NCBI GenBank assembly: GCA_964023275.1
Contig: OZ029928.1
Span: 1,240,001 to 1,304,000, forward strand
From: Norana najaformis
Taxonomy: Eukaryota; Annelida; Clitellata; Crassiclitellata; Hormogastridae
Length of the DNA stretch: 64,000 bases
Direction of reading: 5' to 3'
Position numbers and translations under genes: made by a program. Below the pieces are notes generated by a model. The model ran no database searches. It saw only the letters and a list, made by a program, of their open reading frames with translations, and was not told the DNA's origin. Below, piece after piece: positions 9,794 through 22,643 of this stretch; positions within the stretch are counted from its first letter, which is position 1, and every line of letters begins with the position of its first letter.

Positions 9794-11460
9794 ATCCACT
9801 ATTTAGCGAATAACAATTCATAATGAATTCTGGAGCACAGTCTTTAAAGTTAGGCGGTCATGCGCAAATATTTTGTTTTATCTACTGTTTACTTTTAGTA
9901 ATCGTGTAAATAAGGTTTTGTAAGTATCTCGGTCGACTGTGTGATACGAGTGGCAGGACCATGTTATGTGTCGTTGGTTACTGTCTGTACAAGTGGTGCA
10001 GTAGAAATGAATTATTGTTGCATCACTCTGTCGAGTTTTCACTTTCGCAACTTAGGCTTAAAATATTGGTTTATTACATTGACTATAACTCGAAATTAAA
10101 TAACTGATTGACTCTGACATTTTGATTGCTTCAAATTTAGAGTAGCGTTTTGATTTTACACAGTAAGCATCAACCTTAATCAAGATTTGAAAAAGCACTA
10201 ATATGGTACCTGTGTAAATATGCCCATAAAATGTTTTCGTGATCTACAAAAACAACGCTTTAGCATTTTCAAAGACATGCATAAATATGTCTGATGACTT
10301 AACGAAAACTTCATGATTAGAAACATTTGTCAGCATATTAGAATAAGACATGGAATATGTAAACAAACATTTATAATCTAATTTAATAGCTCATCTACAG
10401 CGCTACTGTGACAAACTAATTACAAAATACGCTACCAAGTAATACTGCTTAAGAAAAACGTTGTCTCAGTTGTTAAATTGGTCTTCGATTATGTGAAAAC
10501 TGCCGGATTTCGGACAAATTTTATAAAGTTTTTAACTAATTTTATACAGTTTTTAACTGGTTATTCAATATTTGTTGGTTCATATTTTATGTATAGTTGC
10601 AATTGAAGATTAAATATAAATCCATTATTATAGATCCGTTACTGTGGTTTCACTATGGGTTGAATAAATGCCCATAGGATGCATATCGATTCATATTTTT
10701 GCTGAAGACTTAATTTTAGTCTCTGTGACAAAATCTGTTGTGAAATTTATATGTTTATCTGCCAGTATAGTAAATCTGCTCAGAAAACTAACTTCTTCAT
10801 TGATAGCTGTAGGACACTTACAAAACTCAAAGTACATAGCTTTCCGCTTATTAAATAGGCTATCAGTCCACACTACCTGTACCGCTGGTTTTTCAATATT
10901 TGCTGGCTGTTAGGTCTATCTCGGAGAATACATTGCCCTGCTTTTGCTCTTTGCTCGATAAAGTGATGAGACTAATCTGTCAACGATAAGAGTGATTAAA
11001 CTGCATCACTCCAAAGCTATATTAACTCAACATTAAAAGATTACTGCGTCTAAACAAGTAAGTAATGCATTTGTTAACAAGCAGTATGTCCATCGACTGA
11101 ACAAGGAATCGTTGGCGTCTGACTAAACACCGTTTATATCCTTTCGTATTTACTTGCTCTATAAACCTTTGCATAATTCTGTTTCATGTCTACTAGAGGC
11201 GCTAGAATTTCTAAATAGGGGATGCGGGGTGCCAAAGATTCCAATTGAGCTACAGCCATCTTAGAGTGAACGAAGATACTGTCAGTTTAAAAAAGACTAG
11301 CAAAATTTAGTTTAGGGCAGATGGATCGGTTGCTTTTAGTTCTGCGGCATTCGGGAATGTCTTGAAGAGTGTGTAATTTTTATTAGCGTCATGGCTAAAT
11401 TAATAAGGTAACAAACACTTCAATACAGAACAGGCATTTTAATATAGCTAACTATAAAGA
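9794..11460. other. Non-coding region 3' of gene C
   Basis: AT-rich, no gene, RNA or repeat recognised on either strand. Confidence 0.4.
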
Positions 11461-12560
11461 ACCGCATATATTCGCCAGGTGGCAGATCACGACTCAGCAT
11501 AATAACTGGCGCTGAATTATACACTTCTATTCGCTAGCTGACAGAGAAGTTCGCGACCACTTGCACTTTATGTACCCCAAACAACTTTAATAAACTCTTA
11601 TTCGCCAGGTTGAAGAACAAAACAATCAACACGTTAACTAAAGCGATGCAAGTGATTATGGTACAGAATTTCCATAGGGACGAATAATGGTCATTGCCAA
11701 AGTACACATGAAAACCAGATTTAACCCACAGATCAGATCATAAGTGTTGTAATGGTTTAGCGCTGTAAAGGCACTCCATACGAATTTGTTACACCTGACC
11801 TTATCCATAAGCAAAGTAAAGTTCTCATTTCTCATGAGGAACGTAAGGAAGGCACTCATATCCTTTTCTTAGGCTCTTGAGCCGGCAATGGACGAATTCT
11901 AAGGTCTTTGACACGGGGCCAGTGCATCACAGGACTTGCAGTTTACTTCTCAGTTTACGCCGGTACCGTTCAATTGTTTTAGGCCTTGTCGCTACCTTGA
12001 TACAGGTGCAAGCTTAAAGGCTTGCATTGTAGTATATTACAGGGTTAGGGCCCTTGAATACTAATACGTAGGTCAGCGTACTTTATTATTTTCATAAGTT
12101 ATATTATGCATGTACGTATCTGGGCTTTTGTACAGCGCCCTTTAAGACCTCTCAAAGCGGTATTATGCACATCTTTAGCGTAATTTATGCATGTTAGAGT
12201 GTTTACGCTAGATTGATCTATTGGCCACTAGAGAAGCAGAACAAACAAAGAGACATGCATGGCCTCTTTTGTCGCAGGCCTACGATCGGCTCTGAGACCT
12301 AAACGAAGTGGGATTATATTAAGTGGAAGCTGTAAACCATCTACCTCTTGATGGTCACGATGCATAAACTCGGAGAAATCTTTGGTTTGTCTTAAGATTA
12401 TACTCAGCTTTACTTCCTTGTTCAACTCAGCAATGTTTGCACGTGAATTTCCTGCACTCGAACTCAATGACGTAATTAGCAAGCATCATCAACGCATAAA
12501 TACTTCACCTCGAAAAATAAACCCAACTTCCTGTATCGTCAACTGCGTAAGAATGCAAAT
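11461..12560. repeat. Block homologous to 53.1-55.7 kb (3' flank of gene A)
   Basis: Several colinear same-strand matches to 53.1-55.7 kb: a CCACTTGCA-TTTATG stretch (11562 and 53171), CAGATTTAACCCACAGATCAG (near 11716; its partner near 54902 is diverged), TACAGGTGCAAGCTTAA (near 12001 and 55101), GGCCTTCGATCGG-type sequence (near 12275 and 55347) and GATGGTCACGAT (near 12350 and 55441). The two blocks lie downstream of the minus-strand genes A and B respectively, so they look like the duplicated 3' flank of an ancestral gene. No reading frame is conserved. Confidence 0.55.
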
Positions 12561-14859
12561 CTTCGAAAATTTTCTTAGCGCCACAATGAAGCCGCGTCAG
12601 AAAGACCAGCTTAATCGCCGGAGTTATAACAAGTCAAGACCGGAAGAGCAGATTATTTGGTCACCTTCGGGCGATGGAAATAACAAGATGCTACTGTGGA
12701 AATCGCTGGTGATAGTGGTCACGGGGTGATGCAGGAGCGGAAGCAAGATAGAATAGAATACGTGAAGCTCTCTATCTTCGTAAACTCTTCCCACCTTAAA
12801 TCTAGAAGTTGTGAAGAGTAACAAACACAATCACTTTCATTTGTCCATAAAGAAAAGTAAACTCTTGGAACTTTCTAGATCATTAGCAAAGTATGACAGG
12901 AAACAGGATTCGTGATTCAGAAGCATTTTCTGTTAATGTATACACACTAAAACTAGGGATGTATTTTAGGTGGGAGATAGCCTGAACCAGTCGAAGGGGT
13001 CCACCCTTTCCCTACAACCCGCACCGTGTATATGCCATGTGCACAAGGTGACATTTCTGATGCAAAATGTGAGGTAGCTTATCGTCTGAAAAGGAGCAAA
13101 TATTCATCGACGACAAAGGCCTTGTTCGTGTAGCTTTGCTCCGTCCCTCTGTTGTATTTTTATTAAATGCCTGATGAATGGTTTTGCAAACTATCAAAGT
13201 TTTTAAGACCCAGGTTTATCCTCTTTCATACATTCTATTGCTCGAAATTTAATGGAGAACGCAACTCAATGCCGATTACGCTTGATCCTTTGAGATTTTT
13301 AGGTGTACTCCCTGAACGTTGACTCCTGATTTTGCTCTGTCGATGGATATAAGTGCTATACAATAATGAGTATTTTGCAGGCCGATTTCACGCATTTGTT
13401 TTCTTGTCTGTTTCATTTCGGCAAAATGCATTTGCATCTGTACGCCGCTGGAGAGCTTTACGATGCTTCTATGACCCAACTCATCGTTACCGGTTCAGTG
13501 TCTTAGACGCTCGTTGTCTTAGGCCCCTTAAAATGTCATCCAGGTACTGGACTCTCTAACATAGTGGCATAAACATGTAGCCCAAATGCTTTTAGATAAA
13601 TTCTATATGCCTCAAATGCGTTGGCTTCCCCGGCGGATCCCAGGACCGCGCTGGAGGAACTTACGACACTCCCCAGGCCCGTAGTCGTGAGGGGTTCGCT
13701 GTCCCAGACCCCTTCAATTTCAACCACGTACCAACTTTCTGGCCAAAGAGTTGCGTACGCTACTGCTTGCACTGCTCAGAATATGCAATTAAGCAGGACT
13801 AACAGCGATCAGCAAGTGATCAGGATTAAGTTTACTGATTACTTCGTGTTTCGACAGAACACTGATCAATCTGTAATTCTAATAAGATTTTATGCTTTCG
13901 AGGTTTCTGAATCGTGAATTGGTCAGTACTCAATTGGAGCTAAATTTCTTTTGTCACAGTCACGCTTTCTAACTGAAATTGGTCGAACTCATTCAAAGCA
14001 TACATTCAAATAGGCCTTGTTTCCGTTGCACTAAGCGAACGGCGATTAGCTTACTGCTAGAGCAGTTCGAATTCGTTGCACACTGATTCGATGTTAGACA
14101 CACTCTTAAATTTGCGATGCTTTGATTTTAGTAGCTCTCTATAGGAATAATAAAGGCAATAATTTACTGTCGAACAATGACTAATTGTTTGGCTTGCCAT
14201 TGAGCAAACTGAGGCAATATTTTTCGCCAGATGGCAGCAGTAAGATATTATGCATTGACGGTTTACAGCCGATGGTTTTATCTGCATCGTTCTGCAAACC
14301 ACCAGTTATAGTGGCACCAATTGCACAGAAAAATTAATGTACAGATGGATATCATTTGTGTTTGTGCAACAATTTTGAATATTTCAAATGACAAAAATTA
14401 TACATTTTATTTCTCATACAAATTGCGTTTTAGATGACGGGAAGTAGGCCTATTCCAACGAAATTAAATAATAGCCACGAAGGATGAGTTGCTCTTAAGA
14501 CATGGATCCATAAGAAAGTAAAAAATTACTCAATTCATTGCTTTTGAAAATCCACCTGACGCTACGTTTAATTACAGATCCTGGTTTGGATGATGTTTTT
14601 TCGATCAGCTTTCAAATCAGGTAGAAGGATCCAGGTGCGTTTGAAACCACGCGTTCTCTGCATAATTTATGCAGACAACACAAAGATGGCAAACATCAAC
14701 GGTTTACAGCCGATGTCGTGGTCTGCATCAATCGACCCCGTTAGACCTCAGTCTACCTCTAGACAAACAGTCATGTCATGCCTAACCTTACGACTGCGCA
14801 CCTACAGCCACGTGATGCTCCAGTGTACATGAACCGTAAACAGCCAACCATGCATTGCT
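12561..14859. other. Non-coding, unassigned
   Basis: Several short open frames (for example 13621-13917 plus) but no recognisable protein. A CGCCAGATGGCAG stretch near 14225 resembles one near 11473, suggesting local duplication. Confidence 0.35.
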
Positions 14860-14950
14860 AATTCGTGTTAGCCTCCGCTCCCTTAGAAACCACAAGTATA
14901 TCATGACTAACTTCCTCTTTCGTGCTCAATTATTAGCATAAGGCGTCTAA
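14860..14950. repeat. Outlying part of the block homologous to about 55.9-56.0 kb
   Basis: TTAGAAACCACA followed by ACTTCCTCTTT is shared with 55950-56000 in the same orientation and order, continuing the 11.5-12.6 kb homology after a gap. Confidence 0.45.
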
Positions 14951-17900
14951 TGTATGCAAACACTAAAATGTTATGCAGTGAGAATAATCAGCCGTAAAGC
15001 TCTTGTGTTGTTGGACTGCTTTGTTATCGTGTTTGCGCTTCAATCTGTAAGCTCTTCAAACCCCAGGTCATTGAATCTGAAGAGGTTCTATTAAGGCCAT
15101 CAAGGTTCAGGTGTCACTGCTACCTCTTCCATATGCGTAGGCCTACCCAACTTTACAAACCAAAGTGTATATGTATGGCGTCATGCATAATAAATGAAGT
15201 TGAGAAATAGCTTCGAGCCAGACTGAACCAGTTGTAAATGTACACTTGGAGTTGGGCAAATAGACTGAAAGACAGCACGTTTGATGCATGGTTATTCCCT
15301 GAGCTTCATGGTTAGATGGCTTTCTCCGACGCAGGGCGTCTGTCGTCATGTGAAGACAGGTAAAACACGCGCATGCACTTGATAATCAATGACCCACATA
15401 GACAGAATGACTTCTATGGAAAGCCATGGGCGTCACTTTACAGACAACAACAGATGTAGCGAGACATATTTCTTCTTCTGACTGAAGAGCCAACCAATTG
15501 AAACTTTCCAATTTGCAGTTTAAGGCATTTGCGTTTGATACTCAGCTATGAAAATTCGAAGCCCGCTTGAGCAGACATTACACAAGCGCCAACCATCCAA
15601 TGTAGCCGTCTGATTGTCTACCTGTCAGACCCTTGAAAACTGACCTGATGGAATCGAACCTGTTACCTGCATATAGATTTGTTTTGACTAAGCATCCGTG
15701 AATAAGCTGTTCTTAACGCATGACTTAGCTTTCTTTGGGCGCTGTAGAAATCTAGAGATGATGATTGCGATAGGATTAAGAAAATCGCCACAGTCAGAGA
15801 TTCAAGAAAGTTGGAAGGATAAAAGTCAACTTTATAAACAACCTTTTGGTCTAAGAACAGGTCTATCATATCTGCCATTGTATGTTAGATACAAGGGTCG
15901 TGTGTCTTACAGTTTAAAACTACGATACAATCCTTCGTGTTCCAGTTTTTTCCATTTTCACCATCCAACCTCCATTACATGATACAAGGTTAAATGCATG
16001 TATACATGTAGGCCTGCATAATGTATTGCTCAGTGCATTAACAGTTATGACTGCTAAGCACTTTGCCCTTTGAACTCATAAGATATACGAAATGGCTACC
16101 GCACTGAATAATGGATTGGCGTTAAACATTGTCTTCATATTCTATGTAGCATAGCGCGGACTGTTTTATTAGTAGATATCTGTTTCCGTGGTCGTCTTCT
16201 AGTGTTCGAGGCGCTGTTGTAACTAACAACAGACATTACCCAACTGCATGAAAATGCTGCATTTAAATCTTATTCTTCCTGGTCCTAAAGAAGAGCCGGG
16301 AATGTTGTGTGTTATTCGTGAGTGAATTTATAGCTGAATAAATCAGAGCTTTTATGTTCATCTGGGTCCTACATATAAATCCTAACATAAATACATATTT
16401 TACGAAGAAGCATTCTAGGGCAGCTGTACTTAAGATTAAGTGAGTGAGTGGGTAAGTAAGCATGATAGAAAATATAATATAGGGTGTTTGGGGAGATAAC
16501 CAGAAGTAGATTACGCAACGTTAAGTCATAACTGAGATTCTCCAGAAAAGCAACACATTACTATAAAGACAAAGAATAGCATAAGAAATATATGTTTTGA
16601 GCTGATATTCTCACGAGAATATAAGAAAATGCCTCATATAATGGCATTGTTTCTGAAATTGCCTTTTCAATTTCTAATATTACGGCAACGCAGCAAAGCA
16701 ATCCTTCAACACTTAGTGGTGTAACCTTAAAACCTTTCACTGTGTTGCTTAAAGTTTGTTGAATTCGGTCTTATTTCAGCTATAGGAAAGGTCCTTTTTT
16801 GCAAATAATTAATTAATTTACATAGTGATGATTTCTGGGATGACTATCTCTGGAGCAGAGAACCAGAACCACGCATCTGAAGACTTTTGCCGGGTAAGGT
16901 CAATAAACTTGTAACCAACTTGTATAAGAAACTGTTGTTAGATTCTATTAACCATTTTGTATTGACATATAACCTTTGCGAGATTTAAAAGGCGGTATAT
17001 TAAAAGCAAGATGAAACTCTCGCTAGTATTTCAAACAAGATACATTTTGATCGATTTTCATCATATGTCTGTTGACTTGAACATAGTTTCCTGCACAGCA
17101 GAACATCGTGCACAGGTGTGACGCCTATGGTTCTACCGACGTGTGTAATAATAACAACTGGCCAAGCAGCACGTGTCCTAGACACACTGGGGTCGACATT
17201 TGTTGCAGTGGTTTCTCCATTGAGGGCTCTGTTGCATGCATCAAGAACTTAGGCAGACGCACTCCAAAGTCCAGCGTTTGAAGACGGTAATAAAGAGACA
17301 AAGCTTTATGTTCAAATGAAATTCTGTCAACTATTGTATTTCCAAAATAAATCATAAATATCAAATAGTGCATTATGAGCTCCAAAGAACCCAAATGATC
17401 AACAAATGCAACAAATACAAAACTTAATTCAAAATATCCACTTAAAATGGTGTACAGAGAATACAAATCATGAAATTAATAAAATATTACCGAAATATTT
17501 AAATAGTAAAACGAATCAGTTATCCAATTCACAAAAGCATGATACGGGAATACAATCGCTTATCTTCAAAATAACCACACAAGGCAAATATTGCGAACAT
17601 GTTGATATCCATTAGTAATAACACACCAAGAAAGAAAATCGTTTCCATGTGTGTTAGTAGAACTGCTTTTCAGATGAAACGCTTAATACTATATTCTCCA
17701 AACCGATTATTTTATAAAATAATTTGCATCAGACTTAGTCGCGCTGCAACGCCATTGTGAGGTTCTTAAAACGCGCTATATAAGTCTTTAGATACATTCA
17801 TACGTACATACTTATCTGTGCATTTGAACGACTCCAAATGGGCGCCATATAAATGCTCGACTAACGACTAAAATTACACAAACAACGGAATGAGGTAATG

Positions 17901-19152
17901 ATTACCGAATTAGATAAACATTCTGAAAATGTGAATTCAACGGATCTTAATAGAGCTATGATTATCTTCTGGTCAAAAGTAACATTTCTCATATTTTAGA
18001 ATTATACAGCACAACGTGTCAAATTAATAAGAAACAATACTTGTCCATCTACATTTGCATTATATCATCGATCACACAAAATACTTAGTGCAAGTTCGCT
18101 GTATAATGAATCGCAGTGCGTCAAATGCCATAACCACGGGTATCTGATCTCCCGTCGCATTTTGAAGGAGTGACTTGTTCTAACGTGATTCCTATGTGAA
18201 ATTACTGAGAAGATATAAATTCAGGAAGTTTTCCAGAACGCAACATGAATATTCATAATATGTCTTCTTTAAGTCGTCATAGCTATTGTTAAATTCTGAT
18301 ATTTATTACAGCCATGAAATTCATTTTGAGAAATAATCTCGTCATTAGCCTAAGAAAAGTCACAAAGCCATTTCAAACGAAAACCATAGCATCGTCACCA
18401 TTATTCTGCGACTGTGAAAGAATTAACAAACTTATACCCTGAAAACGAGCAATAGTTCACAATCATGATCATGTCGAAAGCACGATCTTTTCCTTGGGCT
18501 AAATATCAGCAACTTCTGATCACACAACTTTAATTTGTTCTCTTGATTTCTACACAAAACCACAGGTTCGTAAATGCTAAATTGCTCATTGTGCGCATCA
18601 GGTTGTCTAATAATATGCCTGAGGAAAAATTAAATTGTAATGGCAAGTTTCTTACAAATATTACGACATAATTAATGTAGAATTACAGAACTGTTAATAA
18701 CTTGAAAAAAGTTGCTTTCGGTAAAAAGTCTTTTAAAAATAAATCTTTATTAGCGTCTAAGAATTCCAAAGCATATTCTGCGCTTACACACCAAAAGAAG
18801 TGAAGTCAAGCCTTGAACAATTAGGTTAATCAACGATTTTAACATAATGGGAAGCTTGCTTTGGTTACAAAAATGAACATACAGGCCATGTTTTTGTTGT
18901 AACAAAATATTCAACTCACAAAACTTAAACATAAGATATGGAAAACGTTAGAATTGACCAAATTTAGTCTTGGATAAGATTTCCAAGTAATCGAAAACGT
19001 TGTTTGGCTTGAAAGAATTCAAATTTCTAGTTCATTTTCAACGGTGTGAAAGATCATACCAAGTATATAGTTAATCTTATCAAAACTAAATACATTGGAA
19101 ATTAGGATTTCTAAAGCAGACAATACAATATTATGTGATTCGCGTATGAGGT
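14951..19152. other. Non-coding 3' region of gene A
   Basis: No coding exon recognised. It holds a short LINE tail fragment at 15728-15772 and a run of GTGAGTGAGTGG type at 16438-16460. The polyadenylation site of gene A should lie near its upper end, but no canonical AATAAA stands out within the first 100 bases after the stop. Confidence 0.4.
15728..15772 (+). mobile_element. LINE 3' tail fragment
   Basis: TTTGGGCGCTGTAGAAATC matches the 3' end of the LINE at 57652-58336 (TTGGGCGTTGTAGAAATC), followed by a degenerate GAT-rich tail. Confidence 0.5.
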
Positions 19153-19380
19153 CTAAGTGTTCTTCAGAGGCGCATATTGTGGATCAGTTTCCTCAGCCAA
19201 AAACTGAACGGGTGGTAGGGAAGTTGATTGAGACGAAAGATTTATTTCTCCATAAAGGGGAGCATTCGGATTAGGAGCAGGTATTTGATGAGGTGCTTTG
19301 ATTGGTGGCAAAGGAACAGCTGCATTAAGGACAAAGTCATCGTTGTCTGGATTACGTAGTACGGAATAAGCACTGCCTTC
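19153..19380 (-). CDS. Gene A: terminal cytoplasmic tail exon (ITIM-like)
   Basis: Last exon, phase 0 at the start (acceptor ccttttgtag, first codon GAA) and stop at 19153-19155; 75 residues plus stop. It starts EGSAYSVLRN, where SAYSVL fits the ITIM pattern [SIVL]xYxx[LIV]. Further tyrosines are PLYGEI and PQYAPL near the C-terminus, and VPLPPIKAP is a proline-rich stretch. This is a signalling tail for the cytosolic side. Phase 0 is met by the upstream exon 20127-20367 and also directly by the membrane exon 29941-30038, so it can close more than one isoform. In mammals such motifs recruit SH2 phosphatases; here that is inference. Confidence 0.75.
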   Translation of the reverse strand, partial: EGSAYSVLRNPDNDDFVLNAAVPLPPIKAPHQIPAPNPNAPLYGEINLSSQSTSLPPVQFLAEETDPQYAPLKNT

Positions 19381-20126
19381 CTACAAAAGGTACAGACGAT
19401 ATCTTCTTTTATATATTAAAAAGATAAAAAATATATAAAAACACATTTACACGTTATAACAATTCTAATTGGATAATGTTTACAGTCTTAAGACTCTTGC
19501 AATTCCATATGGCAATATGAATTACCTTTCGTAATTTTGCAATTTTAAGTCAAATGATTATGAAGTAACTAATACATATCTCTACTAAATCAAAATAAGA
19601 AGCTATGAGGCTCTAAAGTAGTTGCTCATTTCATAGTATATACCGCCCTCTGTCAGGAACAATTTTAAGAGGTTCCATCCAAGAGCAGAATGAAGCTGAA
19701 TATTGCAAAGAAAACATAAGAAATCTGACACTGATGCTTTTCCAAAAGTTTCATACTGCGATAATGTCCAATGATAATGAATGTTCCGAAATTCCACACG
19801 ACGCAAATGGATTCAAATGGCGAATGCATTGTTGAAAAGCTATGAGGTTGAGATTAGGCTAATAATTAATTGGCTTAACAAAATGTCAAAACTACACTTA
19901 TTCACTTTAAATTGAGAAAGTGAAAATAAGTGAGATGCCATAATTGTCAATCATTTCTCTCGTGAGCCACGATTTGTCTACAAATGTATGGTCTTTACAA
20001 TATGATAAGATTTTAGAAAGCAGTCAGTGAAATGTGACTAGTGCATTTGCTAAGCATCACTGCATTTTATATTGTTGATGCTGCAGGTGTCTGATAGTCA
20101 ATTACGTCAATTTGAGTGAAATTTAC

Positions 20127-20367
20127 CTGATCATCCTTTCTTATTTTCTTTTTATTGACTGGCGTGTAATTGGGTATTACTGACACGTCTTTCTGCTTCG
20201 TTTCTTTGTTTTCATGTGGGTGGGTTTTTGATGGGGGGAAGGTCGTAGTGTTGCACTCTTTGTGCGGCAATGGGTCTCTTGTGGCTTCCAAGGGTCGTAA
20301 GTGGTCTTCGGTTGCCCCTCGTCCGTGACTTCTGGCCGCGTTTTCGTCTCTTTTGTCGCATATTTGG
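20127..20367 (-). CDS. Gene A: cytoplasmic tail exon
   Basis: A 241-nt exon entering at phase 2 (acceptor ctacgtttctgtag) and leaving at phase 0 (GATGATCAG/GTAAAT). It reads QICDKRDENAARSHGRGATE onward, is rich in charged residues and Pro, and ends KKKIRKDDQ. PNYTPV provides one tyrosine motif. An alternative acceptor 21 bases upstream (tatctcag before 20388) opens a phase-1 frame starting GNYVSVAKY that runs to a stop at 20177-20179. That frame cannot join the last exon, so the phase-2 acceptor is preferred; the other could be a shorter alternative terminus. Phase 2 is supplied by the microexons at 21020 and perhaps 29749. Confidence 0.6.
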
Positions 20368-21019
20368 CTACAGAAACGTAGTTACCATCTGAGATATAGT
20401 AAAAACATGATATAGAGCTCGAGTGTATATGGTGGACATAGGGAGGAACTCATATTGAACGAATGATGGTTCGGATGTTACGCACAGTTTAATAGTGCGA
20501 TCTATGTCGATTTAACGTGACGGACCAAGGATGCTCATACTGTCGTCGCTGAGGAGATCAGACCAGTTACGTGAGCTGCCTGTAATACCGAGTATACCTA
20601 GTTTCACTATCAAAGCTCAAAGATGGAGATATTGATGTAAATGTAATCGTATTTAGTCATAATATAGCATAAGAGCCATGCAATGATTTCTGCTGTGAGT
20701 TGTTTTCAGTAAACTGCGAAAAACAAAATCTCTGAAAATATTGTACTATTGGAAAAAAGGTTGTTGACGATTTTATAATTTCCAAAACAAAATATCCGAG
20801 GTAAAGCACTAGAAGTTAAACGGTTATTGCAAATGTATTCAACGAAAAAGTTAATACAACTTAGACCGACAATTATAAGTGTTTGATTGGCAAAATAAAT
20901 AATTAATGAACATTATTTTTTGTTGTTGAATATGCAGCCAAAGGAGGACTTAGTTTTGTAAGCCGAAAGTAGGTTTATGCCAACCTTTCTTGGAAAGTTG
21001 CATGATATAGGATTCTTAC
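20368..21019. other. Gene A intron
   Basis: Apart from the alternative tail start noted for 20388, nothing is recognised. Confidence 0.4.
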
Positions 21020-21038
21020 CTGAACTTCAGTTCCGTTT
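21020..21038 (-). CDS. Gene A: 19-nt microexon (phase 1 to 2)
   Basis: An acceptor (gttttgcgttgtag) and a GTAAGAATC donor enclose 19 nt that read E-TELKF-S when joined to the exons on both sides. It converts the phase-1 end of the membrane exon at 24511 into the phase-2 start at 20367. Without it those two exons are out of frame, and with it the reading frame stays open to the stop at 19153. This frame logic is the main evidence. Confidence 0.6.
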
Positions 21039-21267
21039 CTACAACGCAAAACATTGCATTAGTCAACATATATGTCTCTTGAATGTTAGTCTAATAATGA
21101 TGAGCTAAATAAAACAAAGAGAAAACCATGTGATCCGTACTTTTTTTGAAGGATTTGATAATACTGCTTATTTGTAATTAAAATACCACAAGTAGTCGAT
21201 AAATCATCGATATGGTGTTCAGTAATTTTGTTCGCTTTTCAGTTATTCAACCAAGTTCTGTATTTCC

Positions 21268-21735
21268 TAATCGTAATCGTAAATTTGTAAAGCGCCGCTT
21301 CATGGTAGCCTCATCAGAGGCGTTCCTGGCCCATCCCAGAACTGGGGAATAATACGGTCTTCAAGCGCTTACCTAAGACGGAGGGGAGAGGGAGAGAAGT
21401 TCCCGTCGAAGGTCGGCAGGTAAGTCATTCCAGGAAGCAGGGCCAGCAATAGCAAAGCTGCGGCGCTGAGCGGTTGCAGTCCGAGCTAGAGGGACGGCGA
21501 GATCGCCCTGAACCGACAAACGCAGTGGTCTGCAGCCGGGAATACAAGAATGGGGGATGCAGAGCTCCCTTAGATATAGCTGAGCACAGCCAACAAGACA
21601 GTTCCGCACGGAGGTCAAGATTTTGAAGAGGATACGCTCCCTTTTTGGGAGGCAATGCAATTGATCCAGCATAAATGAAGAAATGCGGCGGAACTTAGAA
21701 ATGCCACCAGTCAGGCGAGCCGCATGGTATTTTTT
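21268..21735 (-). mobile_element. 5'-truncated CR1/L2-like LINE
   Basis: The minus-strand frame carries the C-terminal end of a LINE reverse-transcriptase ORF (LPKRERILFKILTSVRNCLV ... SFAIAGPASWNDLPADLR), aligning with the copy at 59739-60815. The tail has GGCGCTTTACAAATTTACG followed by an ATTACG repeat at the 21268 end. About 0.47 kb remains. Confidence 0.8.
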
Positions 21736-21809
21736 GTTGATGAATGCAAAATTCGATTGAATAATTCGTTCTCAAATCTGACTATCTTTTCTCATGAAAT
21801 TTTTGATGC

Positions 21810-22180
21810 AGTTATACGCCATCTAAAAACCAGCATTTCATTATATTCGTAATTGCTGTAATTTTAACAGTATTATTTCCAATATTTATGAAACTAGTCT
21901 TTTGTGATGCAAACGCTGGAGCCCATTGCAGCAATTACTCCGTACACTGGTAATTCATCTGATCATCAGAAGTACATGGCGCTCTCAAATGACAGTTTGC
22001 CATGAAATCAACATAACAGGAATTACAGTTTCTCGTTTAGTTGATGAATATATTGTGTGCTAACAAATGCTCACACAATTAATGCAGTATATGCCATTTA
22101 AAAACCAGCATTTTATTATATTTCGTAATTGCTGTAATTTCAACAGTATAATTTTCAATATTTATAAAACCAATCTTTTA
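21810..22180. repeat. Local direct repeat, two copies of about 95 bp
   Basis: 21810-21905 and 22084-22180 share TGCAGT-ATACGCCAT and the longer AAAACCAGCATTT, GTAATTGCTGTAATTT and CAATATTTAT blocks in the same order, with scattered substitutions. Nothing between the copies is recognised. Confidence 0.65.
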
Positions 22181-22643
22181 TAGTGTTTAATTAATAATTT
22201 GTGACTTAGCCACCAAATGCTTAAAGTTTATTTACGTAGAAAAGTGCTACGTGTATGCTAATAATAATGGAAGTAAGGTTAAGCATGGCATGATCTTTTA
22301 TAGAATTATTAATTGAATCATGCAAAAGTTAACTTAAGCTTTAAGCAGCGAAATTCATTGAGTAAATGTAAAGTCATAAAAGTAGTTAAAGCTAATGTGT
22401 AGCACGTTGATAGCCAGCTAAATTAAGCAATCTACTTATATATTTCTTGCATGGAGGTAGAAGAGAGAACGACATTAGCTCTCAACTTCCTTAACGATTG
22501 CGTTAACCCTCTCAAGATTTTCGCAATTTTCATTAAACGCGATATAGTGTTGAAATGTGTATAAATGTCAATTGTGTCAAATGTGTTTTTAAAATTTGTA
22601 ACGGCTGAGGGTAATCGAATCTGGTAGTCTGCTATGATAATAA

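Noticed and set aside
13621-13917. 98-codon plus frame with a GC-richer start
   Set aside because: Opposite frame equally open and no familiar motif; not enough to call a gene.
20177-20388. Tail reading GNYVSVAKY from the upstream acceptor as the main end of gene A
   Set aside because: It ends at 20177 and cannot reach the terminal exon; the phase-2 acceptor with the 19-nt exon keeps the frame open. Kept only as a possible alternative end.
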